Positions 35,575-44,110 of a stretch of 44,126 nucleotides of DNA are shown piece after piece. Under the pieces are notes generated by a model that did no database searches, was not told the DNA's origin, and saw nothing but the letters and a program-made list of their open reading frames with translations. The position numbers and the translations under genes are program-made. Origin of the DNA: an uncultured Ruminococcus sp. (GTDB taxonomy: Bacteria > Bacillota > Clostridia > Oscillospirales > Ruminococcaceae); the NCBI GenBank assembly GCA_910576995.1, contig CAJTLC010000020.1, positions 1 through 44,126 of the forward strand, given 5' to 3'. Numbering within the stretch: position 1 is the first letter of the stretch; each line of letters begins with the position of its first letter.

Positions 35575-35608
35575 AAAATCGGTTATGCAGGCTGCATAAC
35601 CGATTTTT
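35575..35608 (+). terminator. Strong intrinsic terminator inside the T7SS locus
   Basis: AAAATCGGTTATGCA (35575-35589) pairs perfectly with TGCATAACCGATTTT (35593-35607), a 3-nt loop, then T. It splits the plus-strand arm into an upstream signalling/surface half and a downstream EssC half, unless read-through occurs. Confidence 0.8.
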
Positions 35609-35613
35609 GAATA

Positions 35614-35632
35614 GAGCCTGTTCACATAAAAA
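35614..35632 (+). repeat. Copy 1 of a 19-bp shared sequence
   Basis: GAGCCTGTTCACATAAAAA; a near-identical copy (one mismatch, GAGCGTG) is at 42809-42827. Both lie in gaps right after a gene end. They could be remnants of insertion-sequence ends. Confidence 0.5.
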
Positions 35633-35641
35633 ATAAGGCTG

Positions 35642-36184
35642 GTGAATAATGTGATCTTAAAAATTCTTATAATAATTGCAGCGGCTTCTGCTATTGCGGC
35701 GGCGGCCATATTTGCGAAGCTAAAAAGCGAAGAAAGGGAAAAAATGTATCGTGCTGCGGAACGAATAATTCAAAACGAACTCCTCGACAATTCGCTGAAA
35801 AATCCGTTTTTAGGCGGCGCAGTCATTGATAATTCCGCCGACTGCCGTCTTATGGTAAATATTAAGGTGAAGCTGGAAAGAGACAAGCAGAGTTTTGTAT
35901 TCAATCCTGCGAAAACAATAAAAATAGGCAGAGAGCGCGCCGGAAATCACATTATCGTGAACGAAGCTACCGTTACTGCGTATCATTGCGTGATATTTAT
36001 GTCTGCCGACGGAAAGCCTGTTTTGCAGGATTCCTCCGCAAACGGAACTTATGTAAAGCGCGGAATGAGATCTTATCATCTCATGAATGGTCAGACCTGC
36101 GTGATTGAAAACGGCGACAGTATAATAGTCGGATCGGTAAAGCTTAAGGTCAAGCTTTTCGGTTTTGACATTTCGTGGATATAA
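35642..36184 (+). CDS. Membrane-anchored FHA-domain protein
   Basis: 180 aa from GTG 35642; GTG 35651, with GGTGA 5 nt before it, is an equally good start. A TM helix (about 5-25) is followed by a basic helical linker and an FHA domain (about 70-175) with KIGRERAGNHI and SSANGTYV. The usual SRxH reads TAYH, so phosphothreonine binding is likely but not certain. It lies 14 nt before essC and should bring phosphorylated partners to the EssC membrane complex. Confidence 0.88.
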   Translation: MNNVILKILIIIAAASAIAAAAIFAKLKSEEREKMYRAAERIIQNELLDNSLKNPFLGGAVIDNSADCRLMVNIKVKLERDKQSFVFNPAKTIKIGRERAGNHIIVNEATVTAYHCVIFMSADGKPVLQDSSANGTYVKRGMRSYHLMNGQTCVIENGDSIIVGSVKLKVKLFGFDISWI

Positions 36185-36198
36185 AGGAGGGAAGTTCT

Positions 36199-39100
36199 AT
36201 GATCCTGATGATTTCGCGGACGGATATGCTTAAAGAATATCTTTTGCCAATGTCCGACGGAGTGGATTACGAGATAATTCTTAAAAAAGACGTGTACAGA
36301 ATAAACAGGGATATTCACCTTAAACTTGAGAATACCGAGGGAAAATGGTATATCAAGGAAAGCGGGGAGTATTCCGTCAATAATGTTGAAGAGGGTTTTT
36401 GCAGGATAGCCCTGACTAATGAACTCCGTCTGCGCTTTCTGACTAAAGATAAGGAACTGTTTCAGGCAATTTCCATAAATACGGTGAAAAATTCTCTTGC
36501 TTTTGCAAAATATGATATTTCGCGGCAGAATAATATAACCATAGGCAGCAGCGAAGATAAAAATATTTCATACTCGTTTATGAAATATATGTCCAAGGAT
36601 CATGCGCAGCTGCGCAGAAACAGCGGCGTATGGTATCTTGAAAATACAGGGGCGAACGGCACTTTTTTAAACGGATACAGAATAAACGGCTTATCAGCTT
36701 TGACTTTCGGCGACGAGATAAACGCTTTCGGTCTTAGGATCATTTTTCTCGGCAGCGTTCTTGCGGTCGGTTCGCATTACGGAAACCTTGCTGTAAGAGG
36801 GCTTACGGAAATGACAATTCCTCAGGCGGGCGACATGAAGCCGGCAGGCGTTTCGGAACGTACTTATTACCACCGTTCGCCGCGAAATATTCCCCGTATC
36901 TACTGCGATAAGATAACTATCGAAAGCGCGCCCGAAGCGAGATTCGGAAAAAAACGTTCGCTTCTTGCGCAGATAGGGCCGTCGCTTACAATGGCTCTTC
37001 CAATGCTTCTGGGCTGTATGCTGTCGATGTATGCCATGAGGTCGAGCGGAAGTTCCAGCGCGTTCATGTATACGGGACTTATTACGGCGGTAGGTTCGGC
37101 GCTTATCGGCGCGGTATGGGCGATAATGAATATACGCGAGGAACGCCGCGACGAGCGTAAGAATGAAAACATCCGCTTTAATGAATACGGCAGTTATCTT
37201 ATTGAAATTTCCGAAAAGCTGAAAGAGCGCTATTCCGGCAACAGGAACGCCATGTATACCATGTATCCAGCTCCCGGTGAAAACTGCCTTAAAACTTCGG
37301 AAAGCGTCGATCTCTGGAACAGAAATTTCACTCACGAGGATTTTATGTATTATCGTGTAGGGGTAGGAAATATTCCGTTTCAGGTAACGATCGAATCGCC
37401 GCAGGAACGCTTTACGCTTGGTAAGGATTTTCTCCGCGATAAAGTGAAAAATCTGGTTGAAAGCTATAAAACTCTCGAAAATGTGCCGATCGGCGTCGAT
37501 CTTTTCAAGAATCATCTTTTTGGAATGATAGGCGGCAGAAAAAAGCGCGGCGCGATTCAGCTTATGTACAGCATAGTTTCCGGAATCGCAGCCTGCAATT
37601 GTTATACGGACGTAAAAATGGTTTTCATTTACGATGATAAGGAAAATTCAAAGAAATGGGATTTCGTAAAGTGGTTTCCCCATGTCTGGAGCGAAAACCG
37701 ACGTACAAGATATGTGGCGTCCAATTCCAACGAACTAAGCGACGTAATGTATGAACTGGTAAACATTATGCGCCGCCGTGACGAGAATGCGGGAAATAAT
37801 TCTCATGAAAAATTGCTCCCTAAGCCTCATTATGTTATTTTCGTGTCTGATCCGCGTATATTGGAAAATCAGCTTATTGCGAAGTACATTCTGAAGCCGT
37901 CTCCCCATTACGGTCTGACTACTATGATAATGGCGGAGCGATATGAGGAACTTCCAAACGAATGCGTGTACATACTTGAAAATACTGACAGCTTTAAGGG
38001 ATATTACAAAACGACGGCAATTGCGGAAAAGACCGAGATAAAATTTGATATGGTGACGACGAATGAACTTTCTGCGTTTGCTAAAAATCTTTCGGATCTT
38101 CAGGTGCAGGAGATAGAGAGCGATACGGAGATTCCTGCCGTGCTGGATTTTTTCGAAATGTACGGCGTGGATTCGCTGGAAAAGCTGAACGTGCTGGAAT
38201 TGTGGTATAAAAACCGAAGCTATAATTCGATGCGCGCCCTTATTGGAAAGAAAGCCGGCGGTGCGGACTGTTATCTTGATATTCACGAGAAATTCCATGG
38301 ACCTCACGGACTTGTGGCAGGTACTACGGGTTCGGGCAAAAGTGAAATTCTGCAAACGTATATTCTTTCTCTTGCTCTTAATTTCAGCCCCGACGACGTT
38401 GCGTTTTTCATCATAGACTATAAGGGCGGCGGAATGTCGAACCTTTTCTCCGATCTTCCTCATATGGCAGGCGAAATTTCTAATCTTTCGGGAAATCAGG
38501 TTCGCCGTGCAATGATCTCCATAAAGAGTGAAAACAGACGCCGCCAGAGAATTTTCAGCGAATACGGGGTTAATAACATAAATCTATACACCCGGCTTTA
38601 CAAGAGTCACGAAGCGAAAATTCCTATTCCGCATCTTATAATCGTTATTGATGAATTTGCCGAACTGAAACGCGAAGAGCCTGATTTTATGAAGGAACTC
38701 ATCAGCGTTGCGCAGGTGGGGCGAAGTCTCGGAGTTCATCTTATTCTTGCAACCCAGAAACCAAACGGCACGGTAGACGACAATATCCGCAGCAATTCCA
38801 AATTTCATCTCTGTCTCCGCGTTCAGGACAGGCAGGATTCCAACGATATGCTCGGCAAGCCGGACGCGGCTTATATCACTCAGGCAGGCAGATGTTATAT
38901 TCAGGTCGGCAACGATGAAATATATGAACTGTTTCAGTCTGGCTGGAGCGGTGCGGTTTACGACAGAAATATGTCCGATAAAAACGATAATATCGCGACA
39001 ATGATCACCCTTACGGGCAAACCTGCTGTCTACGGCAGCCGTACTAAAATGAAGCGCCGCGAGAGAGAACGTCTTGCTTGGTACGATTATATCATACAGA

Positions 39101-41157
39101 TGATACGCTATGTCAAAGGCGAAAATATTCCTGATGTGAAGCTAAGCGAACTGAATCAGAAAGAGCTTGACGAATTTTCGGATTCAGTATACAAAATGAT
39201 GTGTTCCCAGCAGGATTACGAGGGCAGTTCCAACAATCGCACCAATGTATTTAATTTCGTTAAGCTTTATTCGCAGGGAATAATAACCGACGCAGCGTCA
39301 GCAATGGCGGTAAACGGAAGCGGAGTAAGACTGCCCGAATTAAAGGAGCGCACGCAGCTTGAGGTTCTCGTGAAGTATATAAGATCTGTTGCGGAAAATG
39401 GAGGATTCAACTATAAACTGCGGCTGTGGCTGCCTGTTCTTCCCGAAATGCTGATCTACGGCGACGTTGTAAAGAATAAGAAGCCGCGTCTTGCCGATGG
39501 GAATTATGCGCCTCTTGATGAAAGGGATTTCACTCTTTCGGCTGTTGCGGGACTTCTGGACGATCCTGAAAATCAGCTTCAGCTGCCGACCGCTGTGGAT
39601 TTTGCAGTCGACGGAAATCTTGCGGTAATAGCTTCGGTATCGACTGGTAAGAGTACGTTTTTGCAGACGCTCATCTATAGTCTTGCCAATAATTATACTC
39701 CCGACGAACTGAATATGTATATTCTTGATTTCAGCAGTCATCGTCTTGGCTGTTACGGTAAGCTTCCCCATGTGGGCGGATTTATTACAGAGAACGACAG
39801 CGACAGGATCGCGAAATTCTTCATGATGACGGAACGCATGATGAAGAATCGCCAGAATGAACTTAACGGCGGAAGTTACAGAGACTACGTCCGCGCATAC
39901 GGAAGAAAGATTCCCGCTGTTGTTATATTTATTGACAACTATGGAACATTTAAAGAAAAAACAGGCGGCGTTTACGACGACGCGGTAACGAGAATTTCCA
40001 GAGACGGTCAGGGTGTGGGAATTTTCCTTGCAGTCAGCGCAGGAGGATTTGGTATGAATGAAATTTCAATTCGCACCGCTGAAAATATCAAAACTGTCGT
40101 TTGTCTCGAACTTGGCGATAAATTTAAATTTATGGAGGTACTTCGCAGCAATAAAATAAATATTCTGCCGGAAGCCGACGTTAAGGGACGCGGACTTGTT
40201 AAATATGACGACAAAATTCTTGAATTCCAGACGGCTGTTGCGGTCGAAGCTGAGGATGATTATGAGCGGTCAGAAAAGCTTGCGGCGTTCAGCGAAATGA
40301 TTTCCGATTCATGGAAAGGAGCGTCTGCCGCGGAGATTCCGCATATTCCCGAAAAGCCCATGCTTTCCGATCTTGCGAGGGTCGCAGGATATAACGAGGC
40401 TGTCGGCAGCAAACGCTACCTGCCTATCGGTTATAAGGATGTCGACGCTTCGCTGGAATGCATCGATCTTTCATGTACGTTCTTGTATACATTTGCAGGA
40501 AGAAAGCGCACGGGTAAAACGAATGCTATGAAGATAGCTATTGAAATGGCAGCAAAAAAAGACGGCGATATTGTAATTATCGAGCGTGATAAAAATGAAC
40601 TGATGCAGCTTGCAGAGCAGGTGAACGCTAAATATATTGAATCCAGTCAGGGGCTGTTTGATTTCCTTGCGGAGATAAAAGAACCGTTTGTGCGCCGTAA
40701 TCGTCGTAAGCATGAACTTATGAACATGGGAATGGATGATTTTGAGCTTTATGAAGCAATGACGGAATTCAAGCCGGTGTTCATATTTATCGCGTCTATC
40801 GAGGAATTCCTGAAAATGGCGTATTTTCCTGATGATGGTGTGGGTCGGATGAACGGATTCCTTGAAAATATCCTCAATAAGGGCGAACTTCATAATATCT
40901 TCTTATTTGCCTGCTCCGATCCCGATAACAGTATAGATTGCATGGGATTTGCCGGATATAATGTTTATATGGACAGACATGAGGGAATGCATTTTGGCGG
41001 CTGTCTCGACAGGCAGAAGCAGTTTATGGCTTCTAATCTTAATTTTGCTGAACAGACAAAGTCGATGCCCAGAGGCGCGGCTCTTACGCCATACAAAGAG
41101 GACGATTCGCAGATGTATAAGGTTATTATTCCTGTTGTCGGAGGTGAAGCGAAATGA
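36199..41157 (+). CDS. essC: Type VII secretion ATPase EssC (FtsK/SpoIIIE)
   Basis: 1652 aa; AAGGAGG precedes ATG 36199. The N-terminus has two FHA-like domains (about 1-95 and 105-190, the second with GANGTFLNG). Two TM helices lie at about 265-310. Three ATPase domains follow: Walker A GTTGSGKS (~708) with Walker B VIDE (~815) in the first, SVSTGKST (~1145) in the second, and AGRKRTGKT (~1433) in the third. This is the EssC/YukB layout; the first domain is normally the active motor and the others bind substrates. It is the central energy source of export and the defining gene of this locus. The length fits family members (about 1480-1700). The next gene overlaps by 4 bp. Confidence 0.97.
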   Translation: MILMISRTDMLKEYLLPMSDGVDYEIILKKDVYRINRDIHLKLENTEGKWYIKESGEYSVNNVEEGFCRIALTNELRLRFLTKDKELFQAISINTVKNSLAFAKYDISRQNNITIGSSEDKNISYSFMKYMSKDHAQLRRNSGVWYLENTGANGTFLNGYRINGLSALTFGDEINAFGLRIIFLGSVLAVGSHYGNLAVRGLTEMTIPQAGDMKPAGVSERTYYHRSPRNIPRIYCDKITIESAPEARFGKKRSLLAQIGPSLTMALPMLLGCMLSMYAMRSSGSSSAFMYTGLITAVGSALIGAVWAIMNIREERRDERKNENIRFNEYGSYLIEISEKLKERYSGNRNAMYTMYPAPGENCLKTSESVDLWNRNFTHEDFMYYRVGVGNIPFQVTIESPQERFTLGKDFLRDKVKNLVESYKTLENVPIGVDLFKNHLFGMIGGRKKRGAIQLMYSIVSGIAACNCYTDVKMVFIYDDKENSKKWDFVKWFPHVWSENRRTRYVASNSNELSDVMYELVNIMRRRDENAGNNSHEKLLPKPHYVIFVSDPRILENQLIAKYILKPSPHYGLTTMIMAERYEELPNECVYILENTDSFKGYYKTTAIAEKTEIKFDMVTTNELSAFAKNLSDLQVQEIESDTEIPAVLDFFEMYGVDSLEKLNVLELWYKNRSYNSMRALIGKKAGGADCYLDIHEKFHGPHGLVAGTTGSGKSEILQTYILSLALNFSPDDVAFFIIDYKGGGMSNLFSDLPHMAGEISNLSGNQVRRAMISIKSENRRRQRIFSEYGVNNINLYTRLYKSHEAKIPIPHLIIVIDEFAELKREEPDFMKELISVAQVGRSLGVHLILATQKPNGTVDDNIRSNSKFHLCLRVQDRQDSNDMLGKPDAAYITQAGRCYIQVGNDEIYELFQSGWSGAVYDRNMSDKNDNIATMITLTGKPAVYGSRTKMKRRERERLAWYDYIIQMIRYVKGENIPDVKLSELNQKELDEFSDSVYKMMCSQQDYEGSSNNRTNVFNFVKLYSQGIITDAASAMAVNGSGVRLPELKERTQLEVLVKYIRSVAENGGFNYKLRLWLPVLPEMLIYGDVVKNKKPRLADGNYAPLDERDFTLSAVAGLLDDPENQLQLPTAVDFAVDGNLAVIASVSTGKSTFLQTLIYSLANNYTPDELNMYILDFSSHRLGCYGKLPHVGGFITENDSDRIAKFFMMTERMMKNRQNELNGGSYRDYVRAYGRKIPAVVIFIDNYGTFKEKTGGVYDDAVTRISRDGQGVGIFLAVSAGGFGMNEISIRTAENIKTVVCLELGDKFKFMEVLRSNKINILPEADVKGRGLVKYDDKILEFQTAVAVEAEDDYERSEKLAAFSEMISDSWKGASAAEIPHIPEKPMLSDLARVAGYNEAVGSKRYLPIGYKDVDASLECIDLSCTFLYTFAGRKRTGKTNAMKIAIEMAAKKDGDIVIIERDKNELMQLAEQVNAKYIESSQGLFDFLAEIKEPFVRRNRRKHELMNMGMDDFELYEAMTEFKPVFIFIASIEEFLKMAYFPDDGVGRMNGFLENILNKGELHNIFLFACSDPDNSIDCMGFAGYNVYMDRHEGMHFGGCLDRQKQFMASNLNFAEQTKSMPRGAALTPYKEDDSQMYKVIIPVVGGEAK

Positions 41158-41870
41158 TCTCTATGCTTATCTGTATTGCGGATGAAAAAGAATTGAAATT
41201 TATAGTTTCATATGTCAGGGAACTTGCGGAACTGGAAAGCGATGAACGCTGGGATCTGCGTATTTGCAGGAATGGCAAAGAAATTTTTGCGGCTGCGGAC
41301 GAAGGAGAGGGGTATGATATCATTCTTGCGGATAATTCTATCCCCGAAACAGCGGCTGTAGTGGGAAAATGCAGGAGGGTAAATCCCGAAGCGCATATCA
41401 TGATCGTTTCCGCAAAAGATCAATCCGCTGCGGACTGCATTTCTCCGGAATATATGAACATGGGTATAATCACGCGCCCGTTTACTCAGGAAAAACTTGA
41501 AAATGGGCTGCGAGAAAATGTCCGGAGTTTTGTAAAGAGAATGAACGACGGCAGAACGGAGAGTTCATTTATTCTCGACAGCAAGGACGGCAGGCAGTTT
41601 ATACCGTATAATACGATATCGTATCTGGAATCCCGTGAGAAAAAGATCTTTCTTTATACAAATGCAAACGAGTATTCATTTTACGATACCCTTGACAGGC
41701 TTGAGGAGTCTCTTCCGCAGGGGAAATTTATAAGATGTCACCGCAGTTTTATCGTCAACCGCGATAAAATAAGCGGAATTGCCGTTTCTAAAAACCGCAT
41801 AACCCTTGATAACGGAGAAATGATACCTATTTCGCGAACATACAAATCAGAATTGAAGGAGCTGAAATAA
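41154..41870 (+). CDS. LytTR-family response regulator with degenerate receiver
   Basis: 238 aa. The N-terminal receiver-like domain (1-115) has IADEKE for the acidic pocket and D60 (IILADNS) as probable acceptor, but TRPF replaces TKPF, so the switch lysine is an arginine. The C-terminal LytTR DNA-binding domain (about 138-236) is well conserved (YLESREKKIFLYT, KFIRCHRSFIVN, ISRTY). No sensor kinase gene is nearby. It overlaps essC by 4 bp and has GGAGGTGA upstream. It is the likely transcription regulator of the locus. Confidence 0.93.
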   Translation: MISMLICIADEKELKFIVSYVRELAELESDERWDLRICRNGKEIFAAADEGEGYDIILADNSIPETAAVVGKCRRVNPEAHIMIVSAKDQSAADCISPEYMNMGIITRPFTQEKLENGLRENVRSFVKRMNDGRTESSFILDSKDGRQFIPYNTISYLESREKKIFLYTNANEYSFYDTLDRLEESLPQGKFIRCHRSFIVNRDKISGIAVSKNRITLDNGEMIPISRTYKSELKELK

Positions 41871-41871
41871 C

Positions 41872-42558
41872 ATGGATAATTACAGCCTTGGTTACGTTTT
41901 TACTGATACGGAACTGCAAATGCTTTTCAGTTGTCTGGGAATCGGCAGCACGTATGGTCTGCCCATAAAGGTGCGCAGCTTTACGGAAGAAGAGGAGATG
42001 CAGGTCGTTCGCAGTCTGGTTCGGAAAGATATTCTTAGTCAGGGCGACAATGATGAATATATTCTGAACGGCAGATTTAAAGAAGCTTTCCGCACAATAA
42101 AAAGCGGAGCAGGCTGCATTACATTGCTGTCAAAGAATTTTCCTTTGAACGGATATATTTGCTTTGCTGGCGAAACTCCAGTCGTATGGGAGGTCGGAGC
42201 GTATAACGACAGGAAATTCACCCTTACAACTCCGGACGCCGACAGCTTTTGCAGGAAGCTTACGGAGGAAAATTTCATTCCGTATATAAGCAGTTATAAC
42301 GAGGGATTTTCCGCGGAATTATGCAGGCGAATTGAAGAAGCGGTCTCGGCGGCTGAACTTACGGGAGGATTTTCAGGTATGAATTTTGCATTTATAGCAA
42401 AATGCGTGAAAAACGGCGAAGTAAAATATTTGATATCGGGCAGCGAAATAGAAGGCAATTATCTTGCTGTGGTCAAAAACGGCGTCTGCACGATCGAAGA
42501 ACATAGCCGCGAAAAAATCGTTTCGCAGCTGAAAAGTATGCTGGAAGGGGAATTCTGA
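41872..42558 (+). CDS. Uncharacterised T7SS-linked protein, possible EspG/EsaE-type chaperone
   Basis: 228 aa, soluble, no signal peptide. It starts MDNYSLGYVFTDTEL and alternates alpha and beta; the C-terminal part has strands such as VKYLISGS and EGNYLAVVKNGVCTIEEHS. I do not recognise a family. Its size, the TDTELQ-type opening, and location between LytTR and the EsaB-like gene resemble the small chaperones (EspG, EsaE) found beside EssC/WXG100 genes. That is an inference from context. It lies 1 nt after the regulator gene and overlaps the next by one base. Confidence 0.8.
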   Translation: MDNYSLGYVFTDTELQMLFSCLGIGSTYGLPIKVRSFTEEEEMQVVRSLVRKDILSQGDNDEYILNGRFKEAFRTIKSGAGCITLLSKNFPLNGYICFAGETPVVWEVGAYNDRKFTLTTPDADSFCRKLTEENFIPYISSYNEGFSAELCRRIEEAVSAAELTGGFSGMNFAFIAKCVKNGEVKYLISGSEIEGNYLAVVKNGVCTIEEHSREKIVSQLKSMLEGEF

Positions 42559-42803
42559 TGAGGGAGATAGAAATTTATGTAGCCGCCTCTTCGGAGTATT
42601 ACAGCTTCAACATTGATGAAAACACTCCGCTTGCCGTGATAGCCGACGAAGTATCGGCAATGCTTCGGCAGAAAACGATGATTACAACTGAAAATGCGCC
42701 CGATATGATCTTTTACAGCAAGGAACGCGGTGAAATTTTAAACGGCACGCTTACTCTTGCCCAGCTTGGCGTCGCTACTGGGTCGGAATTGGGGATAATA
42801 TAA
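42558..42803 (+). CDS. esaB: EsaB/YukD-family ubiquitin-like protein
   Basis: 81 aa. A ubiquitin-like beta-grasp protein (IEIYVAASSEYYSFNIDENTPL...) ending in LAQLGVATGSELGII, which closely fits YukD/EsaB, a small cytoplasmic subunit or regulator of T7SSb. TGATG overlap with the previous gene implies translational coupling. It closes the T7SS operon. The symbol is assigned by family. Confidence 0.9.
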   Translation: MREIEIYVAASSEYYSFNIDENTPLAVIADEVSAMLRQKTMITTENAPDMIFYSKERGEILNGTLTLAQLGVATGSELGII

Positions 42804-42808
42804 TATTA

Positions 42809-42827
42809 GAGCGTGTTCACATAAAAA
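42809..42827 (+). repeat. Copy 2 of a 19-bp shared sequence
   Basis: GAGCGTGTTCACATAAAAA, one mismatch from 35614-35632. It begins 5 nt after the esaB stop. Confidence 0.5.
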
Positions 42828-42887
42828 TAAAATGTACGTCCTTTCGGCAAATTTTTCTTGCTATGAAGTCGGGAAGGGGAGTGGATG

Positions 42888-42911
42888 AACTCCGCACGAT
42901 CGTGCGGAGTT
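42888..42911. terminator. Palindromic terminator, bidirectional
   Basis: AACTCCGCACGA (42888-42899) is followed at once by its complement TCGTGCGGAGTT (42900-42911), with T-rich flanks. It separates the T7SS operon from the convergent diacylglycerol-kinase gene. Confidence 0.8.
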
Positions 42912-42922
42912 TCTATAATAGA

Positions 42923-43828
42923 TTATATATCGTTATTTTCAGTCATAATTGAAAAGGCGCATTTGTGATTGACAATTGTATTAACGGTAGCGTCGCCTCC
43001 GAATTCGCCGTCAAGCGTCCAGCTTATCTGCTCATCGTTAAGGGCGGTGAAAGTGATCTTATCGGTTCTGAAAAATTTGATATATTCCTTATCGATTTCC
43101 TCTGAAATATTGAGCAGCGAATGAATTATATGATGAAGCTGAGCGATATTTGCGGGCTTTTTTATCAGAGTCACCTCAAAAAGACCGTCGTCCAGCAGAA
43201 AATCATTCATGGAAAGAAGTCCTGCAACGGAAGCGGAATTAGTTACCATTCCATAAATAAAATCGTCCTCGATCGAAGTATCGTTGTATTCAATGCGCAT
43301 ACGTTTCGAACGCAGGCTTGTCAGCTGAGATATACCGCTTAGAATATAAGCAGCATGACCGAGAATATTTTTGAATTGCTGGGGCGTTTCGTAGGTGACA
43401 TTGGTAAACGCGCCGAACGCGACTATATACGTGAAGAAATTGTCGTTGAATCCTCCTATATCGCAGAGCATGGGTTTGCCATGCGTGATCCATCTGACAG
43501 CTTCCATTACAGTTTTTGGAATACCGATAGTTCTTGCGAAATCATTGGTTGAACCGGCAGGGATATATCCAATAGGGATTTTGGTTTCACTTTTCATGAT
43601 ACCATGGATACACTGGCTAAGGGTGCCGTCGCCGCCTGCACAGACTATCAGGTCAAATCCGTTGCAGCAGGCGTATTGAGCGCATTCGCAGGCATCTGTG
43701 CTATTCTGGGTGATGTGAATGGTTACTTCGTAATCGGATTTGTTAAATTCATCTATAATTTCTCCCAGTTTATCTCCGATAGTGGCACGTCCAGCAATAA
43801 GATTTACAATAAAATATAATTTTTTCAT
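42923..43828 (-). CDS. Diacylglycerol/lipid kinase family protein (YegS/DagK-like)
   Basis: 301 aa. The catalytic nucleotide motif GGDGT (65-69) and IPAGSTNDFAR (89-99) are those of the DAGK catalytic-domain family, which phosphorylates diacylglycerol or related lipids in membrane lipid recycling. LDDGLFEVTLI and WTLDGEFG in the C-terminal beta domain agree. AAAGGAG precedes ATG 43828. It has its own promoter at 43866 and is unrelated to the T7SS except by location. Confidence 0.93.
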   Translation of the reverse strand: MKKLYFIVNLIAGRATIGDKLGEIIDEFNKSDYEVTIHITQNSTDACECAQYACCNGFDLIVCAGGDGTLSQCIHGIMKSETKIPIGYIPAGSTNDFARTIGIPKTVMEAVRWITHGKPMLCDIGGFNDNFFTYIVAFGAFTNVTYETPQQFKNILGHAAYILSGISQLTSLRSKRMRIEYNDTSIEDDFIYGMVTNSASVAGLLSMNDFLLDDGLFEVTLIKKPANIAQLHHIIHSLLNISEEIDKEYIKFFRTDKITFTALNDEQISWTLDGEFGGDATVNTIVNHKCAFSIMTENNDI

Positions 43829-43865
43829 TCTGAACTCCTTTCAGCGTAATTTTTCGCATACATTT

Positions 43866-43894
43866 ATTATAACGTGAAAGGAAAATAATTTCAA
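43866..43894 (-). promoter_or_regulatory. Promoter of the lipid kinase gene
   Basis: On the minus strand TTGAAA (43894-43889), 17-nt spacer, TATAAT (43871-43866), about 40 nt upstream of the start codon. Confidence 0.75.
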
Positions 43895-43935
43895 GGGGAA
43901 ACATATAATTAAAAAATAAATTTTTTTAAAAAGCC

Positions 43936-43964
43936 TTGACAATTAAACAAAAAGATGATATAAT
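43936..43964 (+). promoter_or_regulatory. Promoter of tRNA-Gln
   Basis: Exact TTGACA (43936-43941), 17-nt spacer, exact TATAAT (43959-43964), 36 nt before the tRNA. Confidence 0.85.
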
Positions 43965-43999
43965 AATAAAGCTGAATCAATCAGTTACAATTTAAGCAC

Positions 44000-44075
44000 T
44001 GGGGTGTCGCCAAGTGGTAAGGCAGCGGACTCTGACTCCGTTATTTCGAGGGTTCAAATCCTTCCACCCCAACCA
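44000..44075 (+). tRNA. tRNA-Gln (anticodon CUG)
   Basis: Acceptor TGGGGTG (44000-44006) pairs with CACCCCA (44065-44071), followed by discriminator A and encoded CCA. The anticodon stem GCGGA/TCCGT encloses the loop CTCTGAC, anticodon CTG, decoding CAG glutamine. The U1-A72 first pair is typical of tRNA-Gln. Confidence 0.95.
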
Positions 44076-44110
44076 TACTTGGACAATAAAATAGATGTCC
44101 ACCGAAAAAT

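Noticed and set aside
16470..42803. Prophage or integrated element
   Set aside because: No integrase, capsid, terminase or attachment repeats were seen. The neighbouring tRNA-Gln is not directly at the edge of the locus.
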